Shown: positions 1-14,390, numbered from the stretch's first letter. The stretch: DNA of 64,000 nt from Trogon surrucura (GCA_020746105.1 CM036620.1:3277803-3341802); one strand, 5' to 3'. Notes: a model not told the origin generated them from the letters alone. Program-made: numbers and translations.

Positions 1-2469
1 AAGCTCTCAACTGACTCAACAGCAACAACATTTCCCACTTGCCTTCAGCAAGTCTTCATTTTCTTGGTTTTAAAAGAGAAAGCCTAGTCTTAAATAGGAC
101 ATAGCTTCAAGGAGCAATTCCCATTTTAGCTGAAGTACTTCCTTTCCTCCACCTCATTACTTCCAAATTCTTGTGGTTGCCTGCAAAGACTGTGTTTTGT
201 TTTTCCAAAAATGTTAACTGGCCAGAGTTCTTCCATGAGAAAGCTTATCTAATCTAGGTCTGCAACGCAGTCATTACACCAGTATCATCAGAAGGAGATG
301 GGACCAGAAGACTTTCTACCCTCCTCCTGTTTTGCTGCAGTGATAGACTGCTACACAGACTTAACATTTCTGCACTCTATAGGCAGTGCAAAACAAAACA
401 TTTTTCTTGCATGCAGCCTGTGGACAGGAATGTTCCCACAGATCTCTCCACATCCATCACTCACAAAGGTGCAGGATGACAACGGCATTTGATGGCCACT
501 ACAAGCCTGGTGATGCTCCAAGTCATAAAGAATCCCCATACAGGGCACCAGCAATTGCTCAACATCCACTTAAAAGTATTTGAACTCCATAAATGCTTAA
601 GAGAGACAGCTAAATAAATATTTACAGCACCAGAAGAAAGGATTAACTCTTTAGTCGCAAGAAATCTAAGGACAAGCTTTACAGCTTTGTTTTTTGGGTT
701 GTGACAGAGATAAGCCTTTTATTCCAGGGATCTAAACCAACTCCCATAAACATGATGAGTCTCACTCTGCCCCATACTTTTCTGCAGTGGAATTTAGGTT
801 GAGCTATTCTGACACACACACAGTGAAAAGAGAAAAGACTTTCCTTACACTAGCTGTTCATAATAAGTAACACAATGGGAAAGATACTATAGAACTGCAA
901 GTCCCCACCATGCTGCAGGGCACCAAGCCCTCTTAGGCAGCACACCCAACTCCCTTCTGAAGCTGAACATCTCCATCCTCTCCAAATCAAGTCCTCAGCC
1001 TCCACCAAAAATGGACAAGCAGAGAAATCCAACTCCCATGACTACTTTTCTGTTTGGGTCATACCAAGTCACAGATGTGCCACTAAGCAGGTATCTCCAA
1101 GAAGGAGATGAGGTTTGAACCCACATCTCCCACTGGAGTCAGCCTGGTCAGCCCCAGCTAGCCCCAAGGTAGAGAAAACATCACGTCCCCCCAAAGCCCA
1201 TACATCAGACCTCCATGACTGCACACAGTAAAGCACGGGTACCATCAACTTCACCTGTTAATTAACTCAGGAGGAGCTCATGTCAGCAGGCAAGTGAAGA
1301 CAGCCCAAATTACACCGGCTACCTAGCATCTGGAACAAGTCAGCCTGAAAGAGGCTTTGCAGGTACTACAGCCAAGGCAGAGTAACCTTGTGCTGCCTCC
1401 CTGCCCTGTGCCACAGCACAACAATTCAAGGGGATCCTGATGGTGTTGCCAACCAGTGCCAAGCAAGAGACTCCTGCAGCCCCAAGTATTCTCACCTCAT
1501 GCTTCACTGGCTGCAGGTCACTCACAGACAGGGATAAAAAGGAGCAGATTGCTAAAGGCTGAATTCCTGAAGGCACTAATAAAGTGGAGGCTTCTTCACA
1601 GAAACATCTTTACACCATTCAGAAAGCAGACAGCAATATTGTTTCCTTTCTCCCACAGATCCTCCAAGTGCTGTCGCCTCCAAAGTGGCTGAGGCAGACA
1701 CCATCACCCTAAAATATGAGTGGAGATGAGCCTGGGAACTTGGCGTGGCAAGGATCTTCCCCCAATTATAGGCAATAACACCTAACGTAACGCTTGTCTG
1801 ACAAGTTTCTTTTGCAGGGACCTATTCTCCAAACACCTCTATTACTGAAGCATGAATTCCTGGGGAATAAAATAAATAGTTTCATTGGCGCAACTGGGAA
1901 TACATTACACAAGCAACGAGGCCACACCACAGCTCATGGGATATGCCAGGCTCCTGAGGTGTTTGAGCACAGCTTCCAACCCGGGGCTGGATCCTGGCAA
2001 GAGGCAGTGGGTCTGTGCCAGCACAGAGGGGGTTCACGTGCAGCATCCAGCTCGATAAGACACAGTAAAAGAAGGCAGGGTCACCACCAGTCCCCCAATT
2101 CCAGCCACGTGCTCAGTCCCGGCACTCCACATGCTCCTGGCAAAGCCTCTGAGCCCCGCCAGGGTAGCCCCTTCAAAAACACACGCCGCACTTGCACAGC
2201 TCCTACCTGTATTTCAGCTTGCAGCTCCCAGTCTCTGAAAGGCTGGGCAAGCCTTCCCATCAGACTAAACTCAGATTACACCAGGAGCTTCAATTCCCCT
2301 AGTCACCTCAGCTCTCTTTACACAATGCTGATTTCCTTAGTGCAGCTTACTTTGCAGTGAGGTGTTCCTTAGCAGGAAAATACATGTTTTAGGCCAGCTG
2401 CAGAAGGTAATTTCTGAAGACTCCAATTTTCTCACCTTGAGTAAAAGCGGCAACATCATGAGAGTGATG

Positions 2470-2572
2470 TCTAGAATCTCAGAATTGTTGAGGTTGGAAA
2501 AGACCTCTGAGATCATCAAGTCCAGCCTATGATCATTAAGTCCAGCCTATGACTCAATACCATCACATCAGC
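2470..2572 (-). mobile_element. CR1 LINE 3'-tail remnant
   Basis: The plus strand reads as the reverse complement of a CR1 3' end: a GAATC-like terminus, then TTGAGGTTGGAAAAGACCTC, then GATCATCAAGTCCA. This is the usual avian CR1 tail, so the element's sense strand is minus. Only about 100 bp remain. Inside it, a 20-bp unit is duplicated in tandem (2,511-2,530 and 2,531-2,550, one mismatch), probably by replication slippage after insertion. It lies in SEPTIN11 intron 1 in the same sense as the gene. Confidence 0.8.
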
Positions 2573-3559
2573 TGCGAAGGAGAAAGGACCTGGAGAAGCA
2601 GCTAATCTCATGGCATTCAGAATAAGAAAGAGCCACACAATTTGTCTTTACTTGCTTGCACCTTCACCTGTAGTCAGGCGGGAACTGAGGGCACTGAAAT
2701 AAAAAGTGTATCTCAGCTGGGGAAATCCAGACCTTAACACCTGTGCAAAATACATGAGGCACAGACAAACCTGTCATTTTAAAACTGCTGTGGCTACACA
2801 CCCCCCTGACTTGAGTTCTATAAGCAGGTCTGGCAACGACTAAGAGGTTTGGCATCATGAACTTACACTAGTTGTGGCCTCAGCTAAAGCTCCAAGATGC
2901 CTTTTACTCTTCTCCCTGCCTCTGTCTGTCTTCTCTCCTTTGCCAGGACACGCACTCCCTACCAGTCTTTCTATCAAGACACTAACAATTTCCAAGCAGC
3001 CGGGCTCAAAAAAGAGCTCACTGAGTGTCCTCCACTTTAGCTTCCACACAACTCTGAGTATTTACGTGTGTGTGAAGGGGTGTTCACCCAGCCAAGGTCC
3101 CAAGCCCTGGCAAAAGCCAAGTGATGACGTAATCATTCGGAGTTCCAGGCCAGCTTCAACACTAGCACTTCCCTCAGGAAATCCAGAGACCAAGACACTG
3201 CCTTTGGTGTGAGGTTAAGCTCAAGGCCGTAAATAAAACTGCCTGTACACAAATGCAAGCCAACGGAACAACTTTCTACTGAAACCTATGCAACCTCTCC
3301 AACAACTAACCATTTTAGACTAGGCGCTGTACCACAGAAATCACTAAAGCCTGTACTAAAGGCAAATGTCAGGCTTAACATAAAAAGCTAAGTCATGGGT
3401 GATAACCCACCAGGAAAAAAAAAGACAGAGCATGAGTGTGCAGTACAAGCTTTTTAATCTGTTGTGCAGACCAGGCATCCAGCCTGGAGAAAGCCTTCCT
3501 TCGGTAACACAGTGCTGGCAAATAGCAATTTCCCATCATCAAGGATTTCAAGCAGATTT

Positions 3560-3590
3560 ATTAGTGTAATCCTAATAATGCAAATAAAGC
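3560..3590. promoter_or_regulatory. Possible homeodomain/POU site cluster in the intron
   Basis: A K50-homeodomain (OTX-like) TAATCC at 3,567-3,572 lies 5 bp from a perfect POU octamer ATGCAAAT at 3,578-3,585, in an AT-rich, repeat-free stretch. Such motif pairs occur by chance, so only cross-species conservation would make this a real enhancer. It is listed as a candidate. Confidence 0.15.
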
Positions 3591-6500
3591 CAGATGCAAA
3601 ACTCGCATAAATTGCTACATGTGGCTTGCCCATGATCCCCCTTCATGAATCTCTCATAATAAAGCCCAAGCTTGTATAGTTACCCTCGTCCTCCTTCCCC
3701 ATCCACTGGAAAATGAGGCAACTCAGGATGCGAAGGGTACACAGCTGGCATGGGTGCCATTTCTGTATCTGATTTCTCCCCCAATAAAGGTGCTTCTGCA
3801 CTTACATCCAGCTGGATGTCCCAGGACTCAAGACCAAACTCAATGTTTGCATGCAGGGATGTACCTTCAGGGGTTGGAGCTTCTTCTCTCAAAATTCAAC
3901 CGCTAACAGAGGTTGCAAGTCCCCCTTTTAACAGCAAAGGCTTTGGAGGTTCAAGTGATACAACCAAGTCAGACTCCCTTTCTCTTATCCCACTCTCAGG
4001 GGTCAGACTACCACCTGTCAGGATCCTGCTCACAAAGTCAAATGCAAAAAACAGTGATTATCATCAGTAAAGCATTCTGAGGGTGGCTAGAATAAGCAAG
4101 GAGAGAGCAAAGCCTCTCATGGATGAAGCAGCCACTTGGTCAAGGCCAAATGTAACTGCCTGCCACCAGAGAGCACCCAGGAGGCTCTGGTGCGCTGGGC
4201 ATGACACGGAGCACTGTGGCACTGCTATGGCCAGACCCAGATGACACCAACCATCGCGAGAGGCTGCACAGGCTCCAGGCAGTTTCCTATTTTACAGACT
4301 GCAATCTGCTTGCACATACCTCGAGTTCAGCACCATTAGTGATTACTGCCAGGAAGTTCCTATAAAGCATATCTAGATTTCGGGGGAGGAAACTCAGTCT
4401 TTAAGACATGAGACTAATCCCACATCCAGCTTCCCACAGTCTCCAGTTATGCATCAGCAATCAAGAAGGGAAAAAGCACCATGTTAAATTTCTGGGATTG
4501 GGAAGAAGGAAATCTCTTCAAGACTGTCCAATATAAAATGAAAAATAAATATGTAAAACCTCAAAGTCCTGCACTTCCCCTCATGCAAGTAGGTTCAAAT
4601 GCTACCGACACCTGAACCTTTAGATTACTGGTATGATTTCACACCATTACCTTTTCTTGGTGAACAATATCAACTTTTGCTCTAGAAAAAGCAACACACG
4701 CCAAACCAGAATAGGCCCAATGGGAACACTGTCTAAATGCACAACATAAGGAAATAAGCAAAGGAAAAATATTTTTCTTCAGGTTATTGCTAAGTTTTAT
4801 TAACACTAAGTAGTGTATTGAACAACTTTATGTAGAAAACAAAAACTACCAAAGGAAAACACTAACAGTATTTCTATAAACAAACTTACATTAGTGGCTA
4901 AATTCCAGCCACTATTTAAATCCATCCTGTAACCATAAAATCCTATTCTTTCTTACAAGTAATTCTCAGACCTCCATCCAAAACCTGCTACTTGACAATT
5001 ACCTACAACCTGAGAGGGCCTAGTGCTCCAGCCATACAAAGTTTATTTCGTCAGGAAAACAAAACAAAACATATAAAAGAAAATCAACAACAAATCCCTA
5101 AAACCTCAGGAAGCACATGGCACACTAACCCATCAAAACACACAAAGGTTTTCCAGTACTCCAAGTCCCATGGTCAGCCAGCATGTTCTTAGGAAACAGT
5201 TCCAGACTACTCTGGGAGGAAAGGAAACAGCTCTGTCTTCTATGGGCTTATTTTTGAATTTCCCCTCATGTCAGCAAGGGGAATCAGCCCCTGCTGTGCA
5301 CCCCAAGAATACGTCCAGTATCGCCCAGGCAGTGAGCTGATGAAAGACGTTGCAGTCCCACACTTTATAGCACAGAAGAGCGAACTGATTTATAAGCTCA
5401 GAAGGGGAAGCAGCCATGTATTAACACCACCATACATACTTAATTCACTTGAAGATGAATAACCAGTAGACACAGCTATGCTCTGCATGGTTTCCCATGA
5501 GTGTTCTCAGATATCTCCGATAAAACAACGCACATCCATAGCAGCAGGTTCATCACCAAGGCCTGTAATCCTATGGGCTGTATCAGTGAATTGCCATTCT
5601 CCGGCTTCAGAGGAAGACCATCTGATGGCCTTTGGCCTTTGGCCAGAACTCAGGAGCAAAAGACATCAGCAGGCATAGGTCTCATTTGGTAGCTCTCTGA
5701 ACTCTGGATATGAAAATTAAGTCCTTTTAAAATCTGTTACAAACTATAACATGCAGCTTAACACCTTTCCACCTGATGAAAGTGAAGAGACTTGCATCTG
5801 TAAAATGAAGGAAACACACCTGCCAGTTACTGGATTTTTTTCCAACACCTATTACAGTGAGTAAGGGGGGTCTGTGTTTGGATCCCACCCATTCCCCTTC
5901 CCACAGCAGTTCCAGATACAGCCTTCCTACAGCTATTTTTTTTCCAAGGCTCTCCGTTCCAACACGGTCCTTGGCAGAGCTGCGTGTTCAGTGATCTCAC
6001 GGTGTATGTCAAAGCTCTGAAACATTTGAGGCTTACGATGCATTTCAACCTGTCCACTAGAAAGACTGACATTTGCAACAAGAGAAGCAGTAAGCAGTCA
6101 TTCACACACACGGCAGAAGCAACACTTGGCCTGGAAATGAAAGGGGAGATACTTTAACAGCAGGCAAAAGGATAAACTCCATGAGGACAGCAAAGAAGTT
6201 ATCTGAGGCTTGTGAAAGCAGCAGCTGCCAGTGCAGCCAGGTCTGCACAGCCCCTGGTATCATGCAGCTGGGAGGAATGGTGCTCCTCACCAAGCACGCC
6301 AGCTGTGGACCCCGCTTATTTTGCTGAAACTACGGGGGTAGCTGCAAATGTCATTTTTCTTCCTATGAAACAAGACATGTACTGGCAATGTTCTGCCGGC
6401 CGTAAACATTTGATCATGCTTCCCAGCACCACAGCTCTGCCAGGAAAAGGTCTGCAGTAAAAACATGGTTTGGTCATCAGTCTCTTTCAAAAGAAAGAGA

Positions 6501-9500
6501 AGACCCTGTGCATTACAGCCAATGCTTATTTAAAATATTACAAGCTTTATGGGAACACGGGGTCTTTAACCAGAGAACAGTGAACTTGCCTTTGAGCTGG
6601 TCACTGACCCACAGAGTCAGGGCAACGCAGAGGCTCCCACTGCTTCATCCGTGAGCTCGCACCACCAACAGCAGCCCCAGGGTAAGGTGGGCAGCACCCT
6701 GTGCTGGCTCTTCCCCTAGAGATGACAACTATAGTCTGAGCTACAAAATTACCAAGTGCCCCCTCTCAGGGAATTACACCCTACCAGCCCCTGTGGGTCT
6801 GAGGGGTTTCTGCTTGGAAGGTTTCCGTATCTGATGGAACAGCCCAACTTCCGTGAACAAATCTGACACAGCAGTTTCACCCTTCTGCCAGAAAACCATG
6901 AACCACAAAACATTCTTGGGTCTAACAGCATCAAAAAACCCCCACAGAAGGCAACAGCTCCAGCTACTCAGACACAAGTACTACTCTGTTGTGTGACTAC
7001 GTCTGGAGGCGTAAGGTGCAGCAACACCCCAGGTAACGCAGGCAAACTGAACCAAGTTTCCCTGTCGCCTTCTGGAATTATCCAATAAAGCGTCTCACGG
7101 CTAAACAGCATGTATGAGCTTTTGCAAAAAGAGGGTGACACACTCTGAGGACTTGCAAAAGGCTAGTGATTATCTAAGGTGCTCCTCAGGTGTGAAGATA
7201 CTCTTTGTTATTAAAACCAACATGAGGAGAAAACGCCAGACTTGAGTGGTGTTTTCAGCCCTGCCACAGAGCAGCTAAATGAGCAGAGAGCAAATGAACC
7301 ACAATTAGTGGGAGGCAGGCACTGACCCAGCCCTACGTGATCTCAAAGGCTTCCCATCCGCATACCAAGGCTCCCAAATGCCTTTGTGAACTGGACCTTT
7401 GGCTTCTGGTATCTTGGTCCTGCTCTGCCTGTGATGTCGCGACAGTTTAATTAAAAGCAGGAGGTTGAAAAGCTGGAAACAGTCAGGGGAGCACTGCTGG
7501 GTTCACAGCTGGCTCTTGAGTTTTGTTGCTGAGGAAAGACTTCCTTTTCTTCAGCTGCAGAAAAATCACGCAACACCAAGCTCCTGAGCCAGATGACACA
7601 TCTGTAAAGGTACCGAGCTGTGAGATCAAGCAACCTGGCATTTGTCCAGACAGTCCGAGTACTTCAAACACAGGATTTGTCTTCCAAAAGCACAGTAATA
7701 TTGTAAAGGCTGCTTGTGAGAAGCTGGTAGCTAAAAACATCTCCCTGCATTGCTTCTGACTTTCCATTTGATGCATAAAAAATAGTCACATTTAATACAT
7801 TTCTGCTTACTTCACAATATCAGGCCTGGAGCCCAGTGCTGCTCTGCAGAAGGACCAGACTTTAGGAACTAAGCGTGACACTTATAAACATTCCCCTGAG
7901 CTAATTCAATGTTATTTTTCCTGCAACAGGCCACCACTCACAAATCACTGCCATTCACCCACGTGCTTGCTGGAATCGTGTTCTTTCAAATTCATAAATT
8001 ATTCCACACAAAGGCTGCTGTAATATCCACTAGCTGTCATTGGGTCCTGCTAAAAAGGTTAAACTGGAGCCAGTATACCCCCCTACAGATGAATTCATGT
8101 TGGTCACCCCATCCTTCTTTGACCATCCAACCCAGTCATGTTTGTACTTTAAAGGAAGGCAAAAGCAGTCAGATCTGGACTTAATTTTACTTTCTTGCCT
8201 CCTGTCAAGTCTTGTGCTGTAGCAATCCACATCACTGCTTTAATGTTAAATTAAACCCATAATTCCCATGTTACTCTTTGGTACACTCCAAAAGCAAACA
8301 GAACAACTCCTCTAGCGTACTACCCCTCTGAATAGTCCAAGCTGCTCAGACTACTCCCAGTCAGTCAAGCTAAACACATATCTGGTAGAATTCAACGTCT
8401 CACAACATTGTGAGTACAGACAACACATACTGCACCCCACTTTGTTGAAATACATCGCTTAAGGACAACTTTTGGAAGAACTGAACATTTTGCAATAAGC
8501 AAGAAGCCACGCTATAGCTTTGTATACTCACATTACTCAGATTTCTCATCCTCTTTGTCCCCTAAGAAGCATCACTCCAGACAAGCGAGATCTCGCACCC
8601 TGGTGCATCAGCCACCTCTCATTTTGCTGCCTTGGCAGAAGGGCTCAGAGACAGCTCACAACAGGCCAGCGCACAGCCCCATGAGGTGGGGTCCCATGCA
8701 GGTCACACGCTGCCCACACTAGATAACATTTTCTAGGCTCAATCTCAATCCCTTTTTTTTCTTTTTCCTGGAAGCACCAGGATATGCAGCAGGACACATC
8801 AGGTATCACTCTGTAAGCAAAGCACTGAACTCTTTACTTGGCCAGCTCACTATGCCAGCACACACCATCTCACAGCTGAGCATGAGCTGATGGTGGAGCA
8901 AGAACCACTGTGACAGATGAGCAAGGGTGCTGGCCAGTGAGCAGGCTCTGCTGCACCGTGCTTTAGCTTTCTGCAGCAGCACAGCTTTAAAGACCTGACA
9001 GAGCAGGTAAATCCTGTCACAAGTTTACGGAGCCAAACCTAAGGATTCGGGAAGACAAACATACCCAAAGGCAATTTCAGCGGGCTCTGAGCAAGCTTTC
9101 CTGCAGAGGACTAAGCACAATTAGTTCACATGAAGGAGCTCCCTGCTCTGACACGCTCTACAACTCCAAGCACTGCAGACCTGCCTATCCCAAAACTGGG
9201 GCACAACTCCCATGTGTGGTGCACATTTTTGCCCTTAGCTCAAGTTATTTAATAAGACATACCAAAAGCAAGCAATCTGCTGTCGGGTATTCCTTATTAA
9301 CACTGTCAAGGCTGGAGATGCAGCGGTTTCCACCTCCACATTTGTCAAAGTAAGAGGTAACACACAGAGCCACAAGCAGCACTGCATGAGTTGCTCATAC
9401 CGAACAGCAGCTGGGGTCTAAGGGGTAAAAAACTGCTCTGGGAACTTGGTGAGCCTTCCAAAAGGAAAGCTAATGCCCAGTACCAACACAGTACACGAGT

Positions 9501-11508
9501 CTGGTCCTGCGGCAGGCCAGTGTATGTCGAGCCCAGGAAAGTCAGTGCAGGCAGGAGAACAGCTCTTCCTCGAGTGCATGATGTTTTTTACTCCCATCTC
9601 CCTGGGCCACTCAATAGCCCCTAAGGGTGCAAATTGGAGCGTAAACCTCAAGAACAGACTTGTACAGTCTTCATACTTGTATAGAAGCCAGGACGGCACC
9701 CATCCAGCCTCCTTCCTACCATTTGGCGCCACTGAACCCGAGACGCTGGGCCATGACCCTCCTCTTCAAGGCACTCCATCAAACCAGAAATACCAGGTCC
9801 CCTGCCACGAACAGCTCTCAATTGCCAAGATATTTCAGCACACGCAGTCCAAAAAAAGACCCATTTACCACAGTTACTGTGAATGGGGACAGCATCTGCA
9901 TGCTCTTCTCCTGAGACTCCTTACTGGTTATTTTACATATTTTAACAACCACCTATTTTATGCCAGAACCATCAACCGTTTTTTTTTTAGTCTGTGTGAA
10001 CTTTTTAATTTCCCTTCATTGCCTGTAAGCTGTATTACAGCTAGCCTGCCAGATTTATACTTCTGCCTTATCCCACTGGAAGAACTCATCAGGTTTCTTG
10101 GTTAGGCTATAAAAAAATACTCCTTTCCTTAGGTTATATCAAATGCAAGTAACGCACATCTCATGGAAACAAATACTTGTCTGACCTCCATCCCTGGTGA
10201 GGCCAAACCCGGGGGAAATGTAGCTGTGTTCAGTAACAGAGAGCAGTCACACGACAGCCTACAATTTCAAATAATTTCTTTGTTTGAACAACAAAACCAA
10301 AACACCTCTGGCTTTGATATTTAAGTGGTTCTGGCCTACAACAGAGCAACTCACCGTGTCTCAGCAATGCTCTGCTGGAAATTGCCCTCAGTTGCATTTA
10401 TGTAAACCCAGAGAAACAAGGTCAGCTAACTTATTCACACTTTTCACTTTTAAACCCTTCTTTCTTATTGAAATAACTTGTTATATCTCCTTGAAAGCAT
10501 AAGTTGCACATTACCCTATTTGAATAGTTATTTTCTTGAAAGTGTTTTTAATTCAAAGCATTAGTCTGGTAATGCTCCTGTGCCGCAAGATCTCACTAGA
10601 CTTTGTGCAATAGGTGACTGTGGTCTGTCTAATAATTCACCACAGCTTTGCACCTTACAAAAAAAGGATGGGAATTATCATCTGCTTTACACATGGAGAA
10701 AACAAACGCATACCAAAATTGAGGTATTTCTGCAAGACCACCCAGCAAATCAAAAGCCAAAACACTTGCAGCGTGCCAGCCACACATGCTCTAATCCCAA
10801 GCGGCTCTTGTAATTAATGATCTAATAATGAGTAATTGCGTAACTCCAAATACTGAATAGCACTAGTGATTTCCAGCAGGATGAATATTGAGCTACCTGG
10901 AAACACAAAATCCAAGGCCCCCTGACACTCCTACTTACTAGCAATTATACATCAGAAACCAAACTAAATCATTCAAATTAACCAGACCACCAACTGTGCA
11001 TCCCAGAAGGTAACGCACTTGTTTAAGAAGTTGTTTATTTTCAACTTGGAGCCCAGCTTGTTTGTAATTCAGAGCATCAGGAAGGTTTAATGCTGCCTTG
11101 GTGAAGAACTGCCCTAAAGCCAAAGAAGAGACTTAGATGCAGGTGCTCCCCAGCATGAAGCAGCTCCCAGATCCAGTGCCACTTTCCAGCTCCACTGGAC
11201 ACGAGGGACTTGCACTGCAGTCACCAAACCCTCCCCTTTCTCACAAGACTGAGGCAGGCCCGTAAGAAAGCTCTGCTAGAGCTCACGCAAAGCCAGGAAA
11301 GAGGCCTGCCTCTGGGCTCTGGCCAGGGACTCTTCTCCTGACTTCCAAAATGGGTCCAGCACAGGAGAAATGCATCTTTCAGGTCCTTAGGCAGGTCCCT
11401 TCTCCTGGCAGGACACTAGGGCCCATTGGCCTTGACACCAAACAGGGGAGCACCCTCAGGTCCCCCACAGCCTGTTCCCTCCAAAGATGCTGAGCATCCC
11501 TCACCCCC

Positions 11509-12960
11509 TGTATTGGGTTGGCCTGGACGGATTTTAGCGGCAGAGGGGAAGCTGCAGGGTGGCTTCTGCAAGAAGTTGATAGAAGCTCCCTGAGTCTGTT
11601 AGAGCCAATGCTAGGTGGCTCCAAAGAGGGACCCACCGCTGGCCAAGGTTGAGCCTGTCAGTAAGGTGAAAGGAGAGGAACGCCTCTGTGAAAACATATT
11701 TAAGAATGGGGAAAAAGAACTGCACCACAACAGCTGGCACAGAGATGGAGGAGTGAGAATCTGTGCAGACACCCAGGTCAGTGAAGAAGGAGGCGGGGGG
11801 GGAGGATGAGCTCCAGGCACCGGAGCAGAGAGTCCCCTGTGTCCGTGGTGAAGACCATGGTGAAGCGGGTTGTCCCCCTGCAGCCCATGGGTGGGGTGCA
11901 GATGTCCACCGTGCAGAGGACTCCACACCGTGTGGGTGGCTGCCTGAAGGGGGCTGTAGCCCATGGGAAGCCCGCATCGGAGCAAGTCGCTGCCAGAACC
12001 TGTAGCCCGTGGAAGAGGGAATGCTCACACTGGAGCAGGTTGGCTGGTAGGACTTTTGGGACGCTGCAGGGGACTCAAGCTGGAGCAGTTTCCCCTAAAG
12101 GACCGCGCCTCAGACTCACAAGGGGTGGGTTGCCCCTTGTGAGGTGTCTCCCGTTGGGCAGTTCGTGATGAATTGCCCTTCGTGAGATGATTCACGCCGG
12201 AGAAGAGAGCGTGAAGCTTGTCTCCCGTGAGAGGGACCCCACAATGGCCCTGGGGAAGAGTGAAGAGTCCTCCCCCGGAGTGAAGAAGCGGTGGAACCAA
12301 CGTCGGATGAACTGACCGCAGCCCCCATTCCCTGTCCCCCTGCGCCGCTCGGGGGGAGGAGGTGGAGAAACCGGGATTGATATTAAGCCTGGCAAGAAGG
12401 GAGGGATGGGGGGAAGGTGTTCCGTTTTTAAGATGTTTGCTTTTTCTTATTTCTCACTACTCCTCTCTGACTGGTTCTCTTAATAAATGTACCTAATTCC
12501 CCCAAAATCAAGTCTGTTTTGCCCGGGACAGTAAATGAGAGTGATCTCCCTGTCCTTATCTCAAACCCTGAGCCCTTGGAAATATTTTCTCCCCCTGTCT
12601 AGCAGTGAAGAGGGAGTGAGAGAGTGGCTGTGTGGGTACCTGGCTTCCGGCCAGGGTCAAACCACGACAGTCTTTTTGGTGGCCCATACAGGGAACGAAA
12701 CCTAGGAAGGGAGGAATTTGAGATAAGGACAGTAGTTGAGAGAGGTAATGGGCAAAACATGGACTGAGTAGTGTTGAAGAGTCAAATGTTTTGGGGGAAT
12801 TTACGTTCTTGTGATTGTGCTGAAGGAACGAGGGGTGGATTGTGTGTAGATTGTTTAGTCTTGTTTGGCGTTGTGACGATTCTTTTTCTGATTTTGGTAT
12901 TGGGAGTCTTTGGTTTTTCTCTTTCAACGTTAATACTGTGTGATGAATGTAAATTTTAAT
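11509..12960 (+). mobile_element. Avian endogenous retrovirus LTR with short 5' internal stub (fossil)
   Basis: A 1.16-kb LTR at 11,509-12,669 starts TGTATTGGG and ends with ACGACA. It has a TATA-like ATATTTAAG near 11,697 and an AATAAA signal at 12,482-12,487. The middle holds several degenerate modules of the type AGCCCATGGG / GGAGCAGG. Directly after the LTR, 12,677-12,696 resembles a tRNA primer-binding site (TGGTGGCCCATACAGGGAAC), followed by about 260 bp of leader-like internal sequence that fades near 12,960. No gag, pol or env and no second LTR are visible, so this is a broken copy. From memory the LTR resembles a family widespread in avian genomes (ERVL- or ERVK-like); I cannot fix the subfamily. 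Divergence looks moderate, which suggests an insertion that is not recent. It lies antisense to SEPTIN11. Confidence 0.8.
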
Positions 12961-13079
12961 AATTCTTAAATATGTGATTCACAGACACTTGGAGGACTGG
13001 CTGGCACCAAATAGCTTCTCACAAGGAGGCTGAAGGCTCAGAAATCCTGATGACTAACCAACCCTCTGAAGACAGATTT

Positions 13080-13480
13080 GAGGGGGCAGGGGGAGGAAAA
13101 AAACCCCACACATAAATTAGGTCAAATGCTCCTGGAAAACGTCAATTACTTTATATATAGCAGATTGCACTCGGATGTCATTTAATCTGTTTGCCGTTGT
13201 CAGATATTAGCTGGAATTCCTTGCTTTGCTTCGGCTGCCATATTAAAGTGTCATGTATTCAATATTAATGAGGAAGATGAAACAGTACGAGACTAGACTG
13301 GCATTTTTTGTGATAAAAGAGACTTTGTGGCAGAAAAGCATTCATTTAAAAACATTAAGGATTTTTCTTGGCTTGGAAATTGCATGCAATATACAGGAAA
13401 CAAATAAAACCATTTTCAAACATAATTAAAAATCTTAATCTTCTGATTCTGTAAGCTAACAGAAGTGTAATCCTCAATTC
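13080..13480. other. AT-rich repeat-free block, candidate conserved non-coding element
   Basis: This roughly 400-bp block directly follows the LTR stub. It is AT-rich but not simple-sequence, has no long ORF, and contains homeodomain-type cores such as ATTAAT, TAATTAAAA and TTAATCT. The texture is typical of vertebrate intronic enhancers, but nothing here proves function. Calling it conserved is a guess until it is aligned to other birds. Confidence 0.15.
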
Positions 13481-14390
13481 ATTGTTTCTTCTTTTAAAAA
13501 CAATAACAGTGGCAAGTTCAGTTACTTGACCACAACTAGGAAACGTTTATAGATAAAATTGCTGATACAGAATTTGAAAAATTACTTCCCCCCACGTCAG
13601 TACCTAGACTGTTACACTTACATACAGGCAAAAAAAAAAAAATTCAGATAGCAGAACTCTGTGACTAACTAAGAAAAAGATCAATCAGACATGCCACAGG
13701 TCAACTCGGGCACAAAACAAATCTGAGGAAAAAGCAGCAGATGATGGTTGTGGTGGTGGAAGTGGTGTGATTTACCACCCGAGCAAGTCACCAGACAACC
13801 GAGCAAAATCCCTGCTTCTCTTGGGGTCCTGACACGAAGATTTGAGGACTGTGCATATGTTCAGTCCCAGATGGCTACGTTAAGCCTTATAATCACTGCT
13901 ACCATTTACAGCTAACAATATACCTGCTCACAGGATGACGACCTAATCGTTTGGCCGTAAAAGCCAAGAATACATGAGAGCTGTTTCCAGTTACTTAATT
14001 CAGCAATTTCTGAAAAGATCAGTCCTGACATCTTATATGAGGATCAAAACAAAGACTACTGAAATATCATGAGCCATGCTGTTTCTAAGTTTATTCTGCA
14101 GATATCCAAGAAATTTAATTCTACCAATTAAGACGGAAGGAGACAACACAGGCAAGAAAAATCTTTGATCATATGAAGCAGCAAGAGAAGAAAGACACAA
14201 ATACATTTATGCTCAAGTTCTTTATTAGCAACCCTGTACATTTCCAACACACATCTGGAGGATGTGGGGTAATCCACATTGTTGCAGAGAGATGCCAGGA
14301 ACAAGTGTCAATGATAACCAGACACCTTCACCTTTTCCAGGTTGTACATTTCTTCATTTGGCTGTTGCCTGCCAAATTTTGTCCAGGGGA

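Noticed and set aside
1794-2360. A 188-codon plus-strand open frame
   Set aside because: Low-complexity, unrecognisable product in an intron. An open frame of this length is expected about once by chance.
9446-10105. A 219-codon open frame on the plus strand in SEPTIN11 intron 1
   Set aside because: It begins at TTG rather than ATG, the composition is not protein-like, there are no domains, and its length is near what chance allows across 64 kb in six frames.
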